Assembly (NCBI RefSeq): GCF_052072235.1
Contig: NZ_CM125436.1
Location: forward strand, 1,668,001-1,732,000
From: Brevibacillus_D fluminis_A
GTDB taxonomy: Bacteria; Bacillota; Bacilli; Brevibacillales; Brevibacillaceae
Length of the DNA stretch: 64,000 bases
Reading direction: 5' to 3'
Position 1 is the first letter of the stretch, and the number at the start of each line of letters is the position of its first letter. A program made the position numbers and the translations under genes. The notes beneath the pieces are model-generated. The model was not told the origin of the DNA. It searched no databases and saw only the letters and a program-made list of their open reading frames with translations. Positions 8,939 to 17,717 of the stretch are shown piece by piece.

Positions 8939-10198
8939 CTATCGCTGCTTCTGCAAGGTTTTCTCTGCCAGAAGCCCGACGAGAAAGCCCGTCGTGAGCC
9001 AGAAATACGTGCTCATGAACGGAACCTCGAAAATATTTTCAACCATATTGTGCAAGGCAGCAGCCAGCAAGCCGCAAAATATCCCGACATAAAGGAAGTA
9101 ATGAGGGGATTTTCGCCGCTCCTGCGCGAATCGCAGCGCGTAGCGGAGCCCCATGAACATGAGTGTGAGCAGAAGACCGGTGCCGAGAATGCCCGTTTCT
9201 GCGATCGTTTTGAACAGATAGCTGTCCGAGTAGATAGTGCCGAAATGACGCGAGCCGACCGCACCGCCGTAATGGCCAAGCCCTTTGCCGAAGAGCGGTT
9301 CTTTCATCATCTCGTAGTACGAGTTTTTCCAGCGTGCGATCCGCCCGTCGCTTTCGCTTTTCTCCAAATATTCGGCGGTGAACAGGGTGCCGATGCGATC
9401 CTTCACGGTGGAGAGGACGGGCATGTGCGGCACAAAGGAAAGCCCGGCTGCAAGCACGATGGCCGCGAGCGCGAGATAGAGCGTCAACCGTTTTTTCCAC
9501 AAGTAGCAGCCGACAAAGACGACGAAGCCGAACGCGAACCACGCGCCGCGCGACATCGTGAACAAAAGCGCCGCGATGGTGGTAAGGCTGACGATCGCCC
9601 AGACGATGCGTTCCTTCTTGTCCTTGCTGTTCAAAAACAGCCCGATGGCGAGCGGTGAGGCGAACGCCATGAAGCTGCCCAATACGTTCGGGCTGGTAAC
9701 GATGGAGAAGGCGCGCGTCCGCGTGCTCTCACCAGCGTTCACCCATGCTTCCGGCGTCTGTACGCCAAGCACGACCTGCATCACGCCGATGAAGGCCACG
9801 ATGAAGCTGACCAGGCCCAGCATTTTCATGAATTTTGCCAGTTGTTCTTCAGAGGCGATCAAATAAAAGCCGATGAAGAAGGTGAGCACATATTCATAGA
9901 TGGCCCGAAAGCCTTCGACGCTCGCATCCACATTGGACATGTCCGCGACCGTCATGCCAAGGCCAAGCACAAAAAAGGCGGAAAACACATGCTTGATGCC
10001 GGGCACGATCCGCGCCCCCCGCAAAAACGGTGTGACGCAAAAGAGCAGAAGCACGATCAGCACTCCTTCATCCCACAGCGAGGAGATAAACGAGATCGGT
10101 ACAAATTTGCGCAAGACATAGTCAACGATCGGAAAGCAAAGCAATAGATAGAGCCAATTGGCCGAAGCCATCGGCAGCTTGGTAATCGCATGTTTCAT
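8939..10198 (-). CDS. O-antigen ligase/polymerase-like membrane protein
   Basis: This is a polytopic membrane protein of 419 residues with about 11 hydrophobic segments and a larger extracytoplasmic loop containing EKSESDGRIARWKNSYYEM and GKGLGHYGG, the arrangement of the Wzy_C/O-antigen ligase family. Family members polymerise or transfer undecaprenyl-linked glycans; in Gram-positives they mostly serve polysaccharide polymerisation. I chose the ATG at 10198 (MKHAITKL) with an AGGGGGA ribosome-binding site about 9 nt upstream; a longer frame to 10237 lacks one. It is first in the operon with the VCBS and lipoprotein genes and is transcribed divergently from murJ, which handles another undecaprenyl-linked substrate. 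Confidence 0.85.
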   Translation of the reverse strand: MKHAITKLPMASANWLYLLLCFPIVDYVLRKFVPISFISSLWDEGVLIVLLLFCVTPFLRGARIVPGIKHVFSAFFVLGLGMTVADMSNVDASVEGFRAIYEYVLTFFIGFYLIASEEQLAKFMKMLGLVSFIVAFIGVMQVVLGVQTPEAWVNAGESTRTRAFSIVTSPNVLGSFMAFASPLAIGLFLNSKDKKERIVWAIVSLTTIAALLFTMSRGAWFAFGFVVFVGCYLWKKRLTLYLALAAIVLAAGLSFVPHMPVLSTVKDRIGTLFTAEYLEKSESDGRIARWKNSYYEMMKEPLFGKGLGHYGGAVGSRHFGTIYSDSYLFKTIAETGILGTGLLLTLMFMGLRYALRFAQERRKSPHYFLYVGIFCGLLAAALHNMVENIFEVPFMSTYFWLTTGFLVGLLAEKTLQKQR

Positions 10199-10324
10199 GA
10201 AAATTCGTCCCCCTGCGACATAGTTCAACCTAAACATTATAATGAAAGTATCTGAGAAATGCTATATGATCTAAGTTGGTAGTCTTGGCAAGTAGATGTG
10301 TGACAGACAGATGGGAGTTTTCAG

Positions 10325-11857
10325 ATGAGCGTATTGAAGGCAGCCACATCCATTGTGGCGCTAACCTTGCTCGGGCGTTTGCTCGGGTTTATCCGGACGA
10401 TGTATGTATCAGATTTGTATGGGACAGGGGCGGCAGCGGACGCTTACTTTACGGCGCTGACGATCCCCATGACATTATTTATGGTCATTCCGGGCGCAAT
10501 TAATGCGGTGCTGATCCCGACGATGCGCGGACTCATCGAGCGAAAGGCAGAAGGCGAGCGAGAGGCGCTGTACGGAAAAATGCTGGCGATGGTGACGCTG
10601 TTCTTCCTGGTGCTCTGCGCGGCGGGCACAGCGCTGTCGCCGCAGATCGCCGGCTGGATCGGCATGACCGGCCAGCGGGCTGCCCTGACGGCTGAACTGC
10701 TCGCCTGGATGTGGCCGTCCGTCTTTTTCATCGGCGTGGCGGGCTTGTGGGCGAGCGTGATCAATGCGCACCAGCACTTTTTTACCCCTGCGCTGGGGAC
10801 GGTGACGAACGGTGCGGTTGTAATCGTCGCCATGTATGCGCTGGTGCCGGCTTACGGGCCGGTCGGTCTCGCAATCGCGACCACGCTTGGCTACATCGCC
10901 GCCGCAGTCCCGATGCTGCCGACGCTCAAGCGTTTTGGCTACGCGACCCGCTTTTCCTTTCAATGGAAAGAAGACGAGTCGCTCAAAGGGATGGGCGAGC
11001 GGGTCATCCCGATTTTGATCGGCTCCTGCATCTCGCAGGCGACGACCTTTCTGGAGAGAGGGCTGACGGCCGGCCTCGGAGAAGGGAAAATCGCGGCGCT
11101 TTCGTATGCCAACCAGATTTTCCAGCTTCCGCTCGGTATATTCGTCGGCGCGTTTACGCTGCCGCTTTTCCCGCTGCTGGCGAGTTATGTCAAGCGCGGC
11201 GAGATGAATTTGATGAAAGATACGCTGCAAAAAGGCTTGGCCTATTTGTGGATGCTGATGCTGCCGGTTACGATCGGGATGATTTTGTTCGGCGAGCCGG
11301 TGATCCGCCTGTTTTTTGTACGCCAAGGCGGCAAATTCGATGAGACGGGCGTCGCCTGGACCGTGTTGGGTCTGGCCTTTTACTCGCTTGGCCTGTTTGG
11401 GCTGGCCGCCCGCGATTTGCTGACGCGCGCCTTTTACGCGCTGGACAATACGCGGACGCCCGTGACCATCGGAGCTTGCGGAATCCTGGTGTACATCGCC
11501 TCGGCTTATGCCGGTATCCCGTCGCTGGGACATGGCGGCATCGCGCTGGCCGCGTCCATCTCTGCATGGTTCCAGGCGGTGTTACTGTTCATTTTACTGG
11601 CAAAGCGCATCGGCGCTCCGGTGAGCCGGTCATTTTTGCTCACGTGCGGGAAGGTGACCGTTGCCGGGAGCGCGATGGGCGCTGCGCTTTGGGCGGCCAA
11701 GCCGTTCCTTTCGCACTTCCATGTGCTGGTGCAAACCGTGGTCGGGATCGGCGGAGCTGCGATCGTGTATGCAATCGTGCTGATCCTGTTGCGCGAGTCG
11801 ATGATATTCGATGTTGCGTCCAAGTTTCTCAAGCGGGCATCCCGCAAAACCTCATAA
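10325..11857 (+). CDS. murJ: Lipid II flippase MurJ (MOP/MviN family)
   Basis: The 510-residue integral membrane protein has about 14 transmembrane segments. Its N-terminus, with TLLGRLLGFIRTM and the following GTGAAADAYFTAL, is diagnostic of the MurJ/MviN branch of the MOP exporter superfamily. MurJ flips lipid-linked peptidoglycan precursor to the outer leaflet. The family Arg and Glu residues in the central cavity helices appear conserved (QATTFLERGLTA). The ATG is preceded by GGGAG. In this neighbourhood a paralogue specialised for another lipid-linked glycan is also possible. A strong terminator follows directly. Confidence 0.88.
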   Translation: MSVLKAATSIVALTLLGRLLGFIRTMYVSDLYGTGAAADAYFTALTIPMTLFMVIPGAINAVLIPTMRGLIERKAEGEREALYGKMLAMVTLFFLVLCAAGTALSPQIAGWIGMTGQRAALTAELLAWMWPSVFFIGVAGLWASVINAHQHFFTPALGTVTNGAVVIVAMYALVPAYGPVGLAIATTLGYIAAAVPMLPTLKRFGYATRFSFQWKEDESLKGMGERVIPILIGSCISQATTFLERGLTAGLGEGKIAALSYANQIFQLPLGIFVGAFTLPLFPLLASYVKRGEMNLMKDTLQKGLAYLWMLMLPVTIGMILFGEPVIRLFFVRQGGKFDETGVAWTVLGLAFYSLGLFGLAARDLLTRAFYALDNTRTPVTIGACGILVYIASAYAGIPSLGHGGIALAASISAWFQAVLLFILLAKRIGAPVSRSFLLTCGKVTVAGSAMGAALWAAKPFLSHFHVLVQTVVGIGGAAIVYAIVLILLRESMIFDVASKFLKRASRKTS

Positions 11858-11863
11858 AGGAAG

Positions 11864-11895
11864 AAAAGCCAGCTAACGCGCAAGCTGGCTTTTTC
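11864..11895 (+). terminator. Terminator of murJ
   Basis: AAAAGCCAGCT (11864-11874) pairs with AGCTGGCTTTT (11883-11893), followed by further T. It begins 6 bp after the murJ stop codon. Confidence 0.92.
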
Positions 11896-12058
11896 AGCGT
11901 TTCCATGAAAATAGATGAAAAACCTACCTCAATTGGAAGAAATTAAACGATCAAAATCATAAAATTTCATAAGTATCAAAGAAAAATCTAAGAAATCTCT
12001 AATATAATGAAATCTTGATAAGTTCAAACGAAATTGAATGAAAAAAGGTGCGATGAAA

Positions 12059-14275
12059 ATGGTACGTAAAGCAAATGGAGTAAAGAGCGGTGAAGCCTTT
12101 ACGAAAGGTACGAAGGCGTTTCCGATAGCGCTGGCAACGTTGCTTGTCGCGACACCGTTTCTATCGATCCCGAAGGCATATGCCGTTACTGATGTATCTG
12201 TAGAAGCGGATGATTCGGATGTTGCTGGTGATGACAGCGACTATACGATCAAATTTACCCCGGAGGAAGACATGACATCGGGGGATACGGTCACGATTTA
12301 TTTTCCCGAGGAATTCAGCATTGACGATAATGTCAGCAAAAGCGATATCGATGTGAATGGAGATACGCCGAAAAAAGTTGAATACGATGACTACGACAAT
12401 TCGATCACGATTACGCTGAATGACGACTATTCGGCTGATGACGAGATCGAAATCAACATTGCAGGGGTCATCACCAATCCGGATGATGCGGATGATTATG
12501 AAATCGAAGTAGAAAACAGCGTAGACAAAGATTCCGATACCGATACGATTGAAATTACAGAAGATGACAGCAGCAGCAGTTCAAGTGATGAATTCAATGT
12601 TTCCATTGGCGATGACGAAGAAGATACTGAGACTACATATGAACTGGGCGACATCGACCTTGGCAAGGACGAGCTGGAAAAAGGAAAGTGGGTTAGCGTC
12701 ATTTTCCCTGACGATAGCATGGTTCCAGATGACATCGATACCTCGGATGTCGAAATCAATGGCTACGAAGTGACCGCTGTCGACATCAGCAGTGATAAAG
12801 TAGACCTTAAAGTGCCAAGCGGGGCGGATACCGATGACACGCTTGACATTAAATTCCTGAAGGGTGCCGGTATTACAAACCCGTCCGAAGACGACAATTA
12901 TACGATCAAAGTGAAATACAACGGCGAAACGTATGAATCCGAAACATTTGATATTACAGGGTCCAGCAGCTCATCTGGTTCCAGTTCAAGTTCCGGTTCC
13001 ACCAGCTTGAGCGTCGAACCTGATGATTCCACCGTCGGCGCACGAACAGGCTACAAAATCGAAGGCGATTTCGGCAGCAAAAAACTGCAAAGCAGCTCGC
13101 AAATCAAGCTGGAATTCCCATCGAGTGTGAGCATTCCGAGCATTTTGTCCACATCCGATTTCACGATCAACGGCAAAACGCCAAAAAGCGTCTATGGCTA
13201 CGGCAACGTCCTGTACTTGACCACGCCGGACAGCTTCAGTTCGACAAGCGACGTAACGGTGGAAATTTCGAGCGACGCCTGGATTTCCAATCCGAAAACA
13301 GCGGGGACGTATACAATCGCAGCGACGGTTGACGGCAAAACGGTTACATCCAGCTCGTATACGATCACGGGAGGAGTCACTCCGACGCCAACGCCGACGC
13401 CGACAACACCAACGACGCCGACTGCGCCAACAACGACACCGGCGAATAACACTACAGCAACGATCGCGCTGACCAACACGGCGCTGCAAAAGCCGACCGG
13501 TCTTACGATCAATTTGAAAGCATTGGCACAGCCTGTCCAAAAGAACGTAGACTTCCTTGAGGTGGTCTTCCCGGCTGGCTACAAACTGCCAGGCGCTGTA
13601 TTGCCATCGGCTGTCACCGTAAATGGTGTGGCTGCAAGCTATGTCGGCATTCGCGGGCAAAACCTGCTGATCTATCCGGCGCAAGACTTGCCAGCTTCCA
13701 CCGCTGCGACGATCGCGATTAACGCAAGCGCGAACATCGTTAACCCGGCAACGAAAAATACGTATAGCATCGGTCTGTACAGCTCGGAAGAAAAAAATCT
13801 GCTGTTCGCACGCTCGGTAGGCGTGGGCGGTGCGGTCGCGCCGGCTACTCCGGCTCCGGCTCCAAAACCTGCAGCGCCAACGATCGTGTACAACCCGGCA
13901 TTGCCATCGAACGCTGCGGTGATCAAGCCGAATGTGCCATCCTTCATGCTCGGCGGCAAACTGTATCCGCTGGCACCGACAACCTATCTGGCAAGCAACA
14001 CGACCAGCATGGTATCGCCGCAATTTTTCAAGGAAGCGCTGGCGTTGACCACGACGTGGAATAGCAGCATGGTTGCGATTGTGAGCAATGCCAAAAGCGT
14101 AAAGCTGACGGTTGGCTCCAATGTCGCGGTTGTCGGCTCTACCACCATCACGCTGCCGGCAAAAGTTGAGCTGAAAAACGGCACGCCGATGATTCCGGTC
14201 AAAGCCGTGGCGGAAGCGCTCGGCTACAAAATCGGTTGGGATGCGAAAAACTCCAACGCGTACGTATACAAATAA
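12059..14275 (+). CDS. Large secreted repeat protein with copper-amine-oxidase-N-like (stalk) C-terminal domain
   Basis: The 738-residue product carries a Sec signal peptide ending near AYA. Four degenerate modules of about 110 residues follow; each has a xxIxFP strand, an NG turn and a conserved I[ST]NP or IVNP near its end. Modules 1 and 2 are extremely acidic (Asp/Glu), module 3 is Ser/Thr rich and module 4 Ala/Pro rich. Linkers are Ser-rich or Thr-Pro repeats (about residues 440-470). The last ~80 residues (VGSNVAVVGS, GTPMIPVKAVAEALGYKIGW) match the copper amine oxidase N-terminal/stalk domain common in Firmicutes exoproteins. Start chosen at 12059 because AAAGGTG lies 8 nt upstream; an in-frame ATG at 12038 lacks a ribosome-binding site. 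Probably an envelope structural or adhesive protein. Confidence 0.85.
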   Translation: MVRKANGVKSGEAFTKGTKAFPIALATLLVATPFLSIPKAYAVTDVSVEADDSDVAGDDSDYTIKFTPEEDMTSGDTVTIYFPEEFSIDDNVSKSDIDVNGDTPKKVEYDDYDNSITITLNDDYSADDEIEINIAGVITNPDDADDYEIEVENSVDKDSDTDTIEITEDDSSSSSSDEFNVSIGDDEEDTETTYELGDIDLGKDELEKGKWVSVIFPDDSMVPDDIDTSDVEINGYEVTAVDISSDKVDLKVPSGADTDDTLDIKFLKGAGITNPSEDDNYTIKVKYNGETYESETFDITGSSSSSGSSSSSGSTSLSVEPDDSTVGARTGYKIEGDFGSKKLQSSSQIKLEFPSSVSIPSILSTSDFTINGKTPKSVYGYGNVLYLTTPDSFSSTSDVTVEISSDAWISNPKTAGTYTIAATVDGKTVTSSSYTITGGVTPTPTPTPTTPTTPTAPTTTPANNTTATIALTNTALQKPTGLTINLKALAQPVQKNVDFLEVVFPAGYKLPGAVLPSAVTVNGVAASYVGIRGQNLLIYPAQDLPASTAATIAINASANIVNPATKNTYSIGLYSSEEKNLLFARSVGVGGAVAPATPAPAPKPAAPTIVYNPALPSNAAVIKPNVPSFMLGGKLYPLAPTTYLASNTTSMVSPQFFKEALALTTTWNSSMVAIVSNAKSVKLTVGSNVAVVGSTTITLPAKVELKNGTPMIPVKAVAEALGYKIGWDAKNSNAYVYK

Positions 14276-14293
14276 ACGAATCGCTTTATCGTC

Positions 14294-14325
14294 AAAAGCC
14301 GCAGAGACTGTCTGCGGCTTTTTAT
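14294..14325 (+). terminator. Terminator of the secreted repeat protein gene
   Basis: AAAAGCCGCAGA (14294-14305) pairs perfectly with TCTGCGGCTTTT (14311-14322) around a 5-nt loop, followed by T. Confidence 0.93.
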
Positions 14326-14344
14326 CTAGCCAACCCAAGCGCAT

Positions 14345-14393
14345 GCGAAAACCCCTCCCAACCGCCGAGTGATTCGGGGTGAGAGGGGTTTAT
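14345..14393 (-). terminator. Possible terminator of the methyltransferase/csaB operon
   Basis: AAACCCCTC (14349-14357) pairs with GAGGGGTTT (14383-14391); the 25-nt interval can fold further. On the minus strand the stem is followed by TTTTCGC. It lies about 15 bp past the methyltransferase stop codon. Confidence 0.6.
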
Positions 14394-14407
14394 CATGTTC
14401 CAAGCGG

Positions 14408-15259
14408 TTATTGTTGTTTCTGGTAAACGCACACGACCATTTTGACGAAATACTCGCGCAAGCCCGGCAGCTTGGCCAGGCCGGAGACGATGGAGCGGAG
14501 CGGGATCTCCTGCTGGTAAACGGCAGGATGCTTCACACCTTTTTGAATGCGGCGGAAGCGCGCAATCGTCATCCGGTTGATGTACGAGAAATATTCGGTG
14601 CCGTCGCCGCGCTTGCTGATCCGGAACGAAACGCGGTCCTGCCCGTCTGGCAGCGGGGCCACAAGCGTCTTGTACGCGTCGATCATCGCCTGCTCGGAAA
14701 ACAGGGAGTGCACCCACGGAATGCCGATCGCATCGGAAAGGTGGGCGCCATACGGATGATAGTAGGGCGGGAAGTTGATGTACAGATGGCCGCCCGGCTT
14801 GAGCACGCGGAAGCACTCCGCCAACGTTTTTTCCGGCTGGTCGACATGCTCCATCGCGTCGTTCATGATGATCGTGTCAAACGTCGCATCGGCAAAAGGC
14901 ATCCGGGACGCATCGCCTGTCATGAACTCGGCGATATCCGCCAGCCCTTTCTCACGGGCGAATGCGTTGCCTTCTTCCGCGTAGTGCGGGACGATGTCGA
15001 TCCCGATGATTTTTTTCGGGCGGAATGTAGCGTAGTAACACGTTTTGCCGCCACCGCCGCAGCCGATGTCCAATACGGTTTTATCCGTAAACATCTGCTC
15101 CTGCGTGTGGTACGGCAAGAAAAACTGAATCGTTTGCTGCCCTTTTTGGAATTGCCATTCGGTATAGCTCATCTTCCCGCCATTCGCCAGATTGAACGGA
15201 TGCACGGGAAGCGGGAACAGGCGGTTTACTTGAAGCAATATCGTGGAAGACAAAGACAA
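14408..15259 (-). CDS. Class I SAM-dependent methyltransferase
   Basis: The 283-residue protein shows a Rossmann-type methyltransferase core: motif I VLDIGCGGGGK (about residues 64-74), acidic ribose-binding GIDIVPHY, and the post-motif GGHLYINFPPYYH. It resembles UbiE/COQ5-like enzymes that methylate small molecules or sugar/lipid-linked substrates. The start appears to be TTG (15257-15259), 7 nt after an AAGGAGG that overlaps the csaB stop codon (TAAGGAGG). This tight 12-bp spacing implies co-translation with csaB. It may methylate a component of the secondary cell-wall polymer; this is inferred from context only. Confidence 0.82.
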   Translation of the reverse strand: MSLSSTILLQVNRLFPLPVHPFNLANGGKMSYTEWQFQKGQQTIQFFLPYHTQEQMFTDKTVLDIGCGGGGKTCYYATFRPKKIIGIDIVPHYAEEGNAFAREKGLADIAEFMTGDASRMPFADATFDTIIMNDAMEHVDQPEKTLAECFRVLKPGGHLYINFPPYYHPYGAHLSDAIGIPWVHSLFSEQAMIDAYKTLVAPLPDGQDRVSFRISKRGDGTEYFSYINRMTIARFRRIQKGVKHPAVYQQEIPLRSIVSGLAKLPGLREYFVKMVVCVYQKQQ

Positions 15260-15271
15260 AACGGTTCCTCC

Positions 15272-16372
15272 TTACCTCATCTTCAAGGCTTTCAGCACGA
15301 ATTGGCTGGAGCGCATCGCTTCTGCGCTGAGCGTCTCAGAGCTTGCCGCTATGCGGCTCTGTTCGGCGTCGAGCTGATCCAGCCGCTCCTGAATCAAGCC
15401 GAGAAGTCTTTCTGAGTCCAAATCGCGTATATGACCGGCGGACGGCATATTGGCCCGCTCGACGAATCGGTCGATTTTGGGGTCATAGGACATGCCGATG
15501 AATGGAATTTTTAGCATGCAAGCGAGAATCAGCGAGTGCAGCCGCATGCCGATCACGTAGTTTGATGCTTTGAGCACACTCATGATATCGTGGAAGCTGA
15601 CCGGATTTTCCAGCAGCTTGGCACCTGGCTCCTTCATGAAAGAGATGATCTCTTTGGAAGGGGCGATATCGCTTGGATAATGCATCGGTAAAAACAGGAC
15701 ATTCCAGCCTTTGCCGACAAAAAAATCGGCTGCATCGGCAACCGCCTGCTTGAAGCGCTCCTCTTGCTTCCAGTTGCGCGCGGAGAAGACGACCAGCGGG
15801 CGCGTCAAGTCAGCAAACAAAGAGGACAGCAGTTCTTGTCCCGGCTTGTCCGGAATGTCGTCAGGATGTATCGTAAGCGCAGGATCAGCCGTGACGTACA
15901 GAGGTGCCTTCGTGACGCCGCAAGCTTTAAAATCCTGTCCGGATTCATAATCGCGTACCGTAATGACATCGACCCGGTTGACGACCTGTTTGATCAGGCG
16001 CCGGCTGAGCGAGGTCAGAATCGGCCCGAAGCCTTGCGCATAAAAGACGACCGGCTTGCGAAGCAGCTTGGCGATCGTCACAATTCCTAAGTAGTAAAGG
16101 ACGCTGCGAGGGCTTGTCACATCCTGCATCAATGTACCGCCGCCCATCACCAGCAAGTCGCAGCGTTTCAGTTCACGTACAATCGTAGAAGGACTCCATC
16201 GGTTGTATGCGGGAATTCCGAACAATTGTGCAGTTCGTTCCGGCTGGTTAGACAGGACGGACATTTCGATATGCGGTTGTTCCCGTCTAAGCGAGCTGAT
16301 GATGCCATAAAGCACAACATCGTCCCCGGCATTGTTGAAGCCATAATACCCGGAGATGAGAATTCGCGGCAT
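15272..16372 (-). CDS. csaB: Polysaccharide pyruvyl transferase CsaB
   Basis: The 366-residue protein begins MPRILISGYYGFNNAGDD, the signature of the CsaB pyruvyl transferase family, and keeps CDLLVMGGGTLMQD, FYAQGFGP and the C-terminal IGMRLHSLI and GMSYDPKI motifs. CsaB adds pyruvate ketal groups to a secondary cell-wall polymer, which then binds SLH domains of S-layer and other surface proteins. Its presence implies that the organism anchors SLH proteins non-covalently. A GAAGG ribosome-binding site lies 8 nt before the ATG, and a sigma-A-like promoter precedes it. Downstream is the methyltransferase gene. Confidence 0.93.
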   Translation of the reverse strand: MPRILISGYYGFNNAGDDVVLYGIISSLRREQPHIEMSVLSNQPERTAQLFGIPAYNRWSPSTIVRELKRCDLLVMGGGTLMQDVTSPRSVLYYLGIVTIAKLLRKPVVFYAQGFGPILTSLSRRLIKQVVNRVDVITVRDYESGQDFKACGVTKAPLYVTADPALTIHPDDIPDKPGQELLSSLFADLTRPLVVFSARNWKQEERFKQAVADAADFFVGKGWNVLFLPMHYPSDIAPSKEIISFMKEPGAKLLENPVSFHDIMSVLKASNYVIGMRLHSLILACMLKIPFIGMSYDPKIDRFVERANMPSAGHIRDLDSERLLGLIQERLDQLDAEQSRIAASSETLSAEAMRSSQFVLKALKMR

Positions 16373-16418
16373 GAGAGTACCTTCTTTCTATTCGGCGTGC
16401 ATAAGAAGTACAACCTCA

Positions 16419-16448
16419 AGTATAATAGAGGAAATACAAGGAAGTAAA
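16419..16448 (-). promoter_or_regulatory. Promoter of the csaB operon
   Basis: On the minus strand TTTACT (16448-16443) and TATACT (16424-16419) are separated by 18 nt, 47 bp upstream of the csaB ATG. Confidence 0.6.
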
Positions 16449-16453
16449 GCGGA

Positions 16454-16570
16454 CTAGAGCACGTACATGATGCCGCCGCCAATCAGGGCGACTGCCAGGA
16501 TGATGAAGCCGATCATCAGGTAGAGCATTCCCTTATCCTTGCGGCGACGATAAAAAAATTCATCAAACAT
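16454..16570 (-). CDS. Small single-span membrane protein (38 aa)
   Basis: A 38-codon ORF starts at the ATG at 16568-16570, 7 nt after GGAGG. The first 14 residues are charged and basic (MFDEFFYRRRKDKG), followed by one hydrophobic helix of about 20 residues ending in Gly-Gly-Gly-Ile. The strong ribosome-binding site and clear topology (N-in, basic anchor) support a real gene. No family recognised. It is probably monocistronic; the csaB promoter lies immediately downstream of it on the same strand. Confidence 0.65.
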   Translation of the reverse strand: MFDEFFYRRRKDKGMLYLMIGFIILAVALIGGGIMYVL

Positions 16571-16662
16571 GAAGCAACGCCTCCTACGCGTGAAATCCAC
16601 ATTATATAATACCATGCAGACACCAGGAAAGACTACAAAACGAGTGAAAAAAGGAGTAAAAA

Positions 16663-17583
16663 ATGAGTCGATTTTGGCTGAAATATACGATTTCACTTCC
16701 TGCGGATCTTGAGGAGGTCTTTCTCGCAGAGCTGTTGGACAGCACCTATACACTAGGCTGGACAGAACCGCAAATCGAGGTGATCGTGACGGAAAACGGA
16801 TACGATTACCAGGAGCAGCGGGAACAGCCGGTCATCGCATATGTGTTTGAACCGATGGAAGAGGAGCAGCAGGCGCTTGCGGCGCGAATGGAAGACTACC
16901 TGAAACAATGGGATGGCGCGATCCGCCTGAAGGCAGTGGAGCAAGTGAAAGAAGAGAATGAAAGCTGGAAAGACGAGTTCGTCCCCGTGCAAATCGGCAG
17001 CTTGACGGTCGCACCCTCCTGGACGAAAGGAACTTTGCAAGCCGCAGGCCCTGTTCTGTGGATCGATCCGGGTGCCGCGTTCGGGACAGGCTATCACGGC
17101 ACGACCCAGGACATGCTCCGCTTTTTGCAGGAAATGGATGTATCGGGAATGCGTGTGATCGACATCGGAGCGGGTTCAGGCATTCTCTCCATTTATTGTG
17201 CGCTTCGGCATGCCAAGCAACCGGTGTATGCGCTGGATTTGAACCCGGAGAGCGAATACGAAATCAGGCAAAACCTGGCGCACAACGAGCTGGATGCAAG
17301 CAGCGTGGAAGTTGTGATCGGCGATGCCACCTCGCCGGACATGGCGGAACGCATTCCGGAGAAAGCCGACCTCATTTTGCTGAACATCGGCGGAGATGAG
17401 GACGTGGCGATTTTGCCGCTCGCAGGCAAGCTGCTGGCACCGGACGGCACGATCATTTTCTCCGGACTGGTCGACTGGAATCGCGATGCGATCGTGGACA
17501 AGCTGGTTGCGGAAGGCTACAGCATCAAGGACCAGCGGCAAACGGATGAATGGGTCACGCTCTTGGCCAAACCGGCGCGATAA
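16663..17583 (+). CDS. PrmA-like (ribosomal protein L11 methyltransferase family) methyltransferase
   Basis: The 306-residue product has the two-domain plan of PrmA: an N-terminal domain (1-110), a linker with WKDEFVPVQIGSLTVAPSW, and a SAM-binding domain with VIDIGAGSGILSI. The PrmA cofactor loop normally reads GTGTHPTT and the active-site loop N-I-x-A; here they read GTGYHGTT (around residue 145) and NIGG (around 243). This suggests a diverged paralogue; the canonical prmA of Bacilli usually sits beside dnaK-dnaJ, not here. AAGGAG lies 8 nt before the ATG. Target protein unknown. Confidence 0.78.
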   Translation: MSRFWLKYTISLPADLEEVFLAELLDSTYTLGWTEPQIEVIVTENGYDYQEQREQPVIAYVFEPMEEEQQALAARMEDYLKQWDGAIRLKAVEQVKEENESWKDEFVPVQIGSLTVAPSWTKGTLQAAGPVLWIDPGAAFGTGYHGTTQDMLRFLQEMDVSGMRVIDIGAGSGILSIYCALRHAKQPVYALDLNPESEYEIRQNLAHNELDASSVEVVIGDATSPDMAERIPEKADLILLNIGGDEDVAILPLAGKLLAPDGTIIFSGLVDWNRDAIVDKLVAEGYSIKDQRQTDEWVTLLAKPAR

Positions 17584-17615
17584 CGTATAGTCCTCCCCAT
17601 ACTCGGCAATACTGC

Positions 17616-17664
17616 GAAATATCCCCACCTAGGCTCACAGACGCACAGATGGGGATATTTTTCG
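17616..17664 (+). terminator. Terminator after the PrmA-like gene
   Basis: AAATATCCCCA (17617-17627) pairs with TGGGGATATTT (17650-17660), followed by TTC. The 22-nt loop is unusually long. Confidence 0.75.
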
Positions 17665-17717
17665 TACGGATGATGAACCTATCACGATTCGAATCCGGCG
17701 GTTAGGGGAGGAAGATC

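Noticed and set aside
13377..13440. Tandem repeat near the middle of the secreted repeat protein, considered as a CRISPR-like or satellite array
   Set aside because: It encodes Thr-Pro linker codons in frame and has no unique spacers. I see no CRISPR array in the window.
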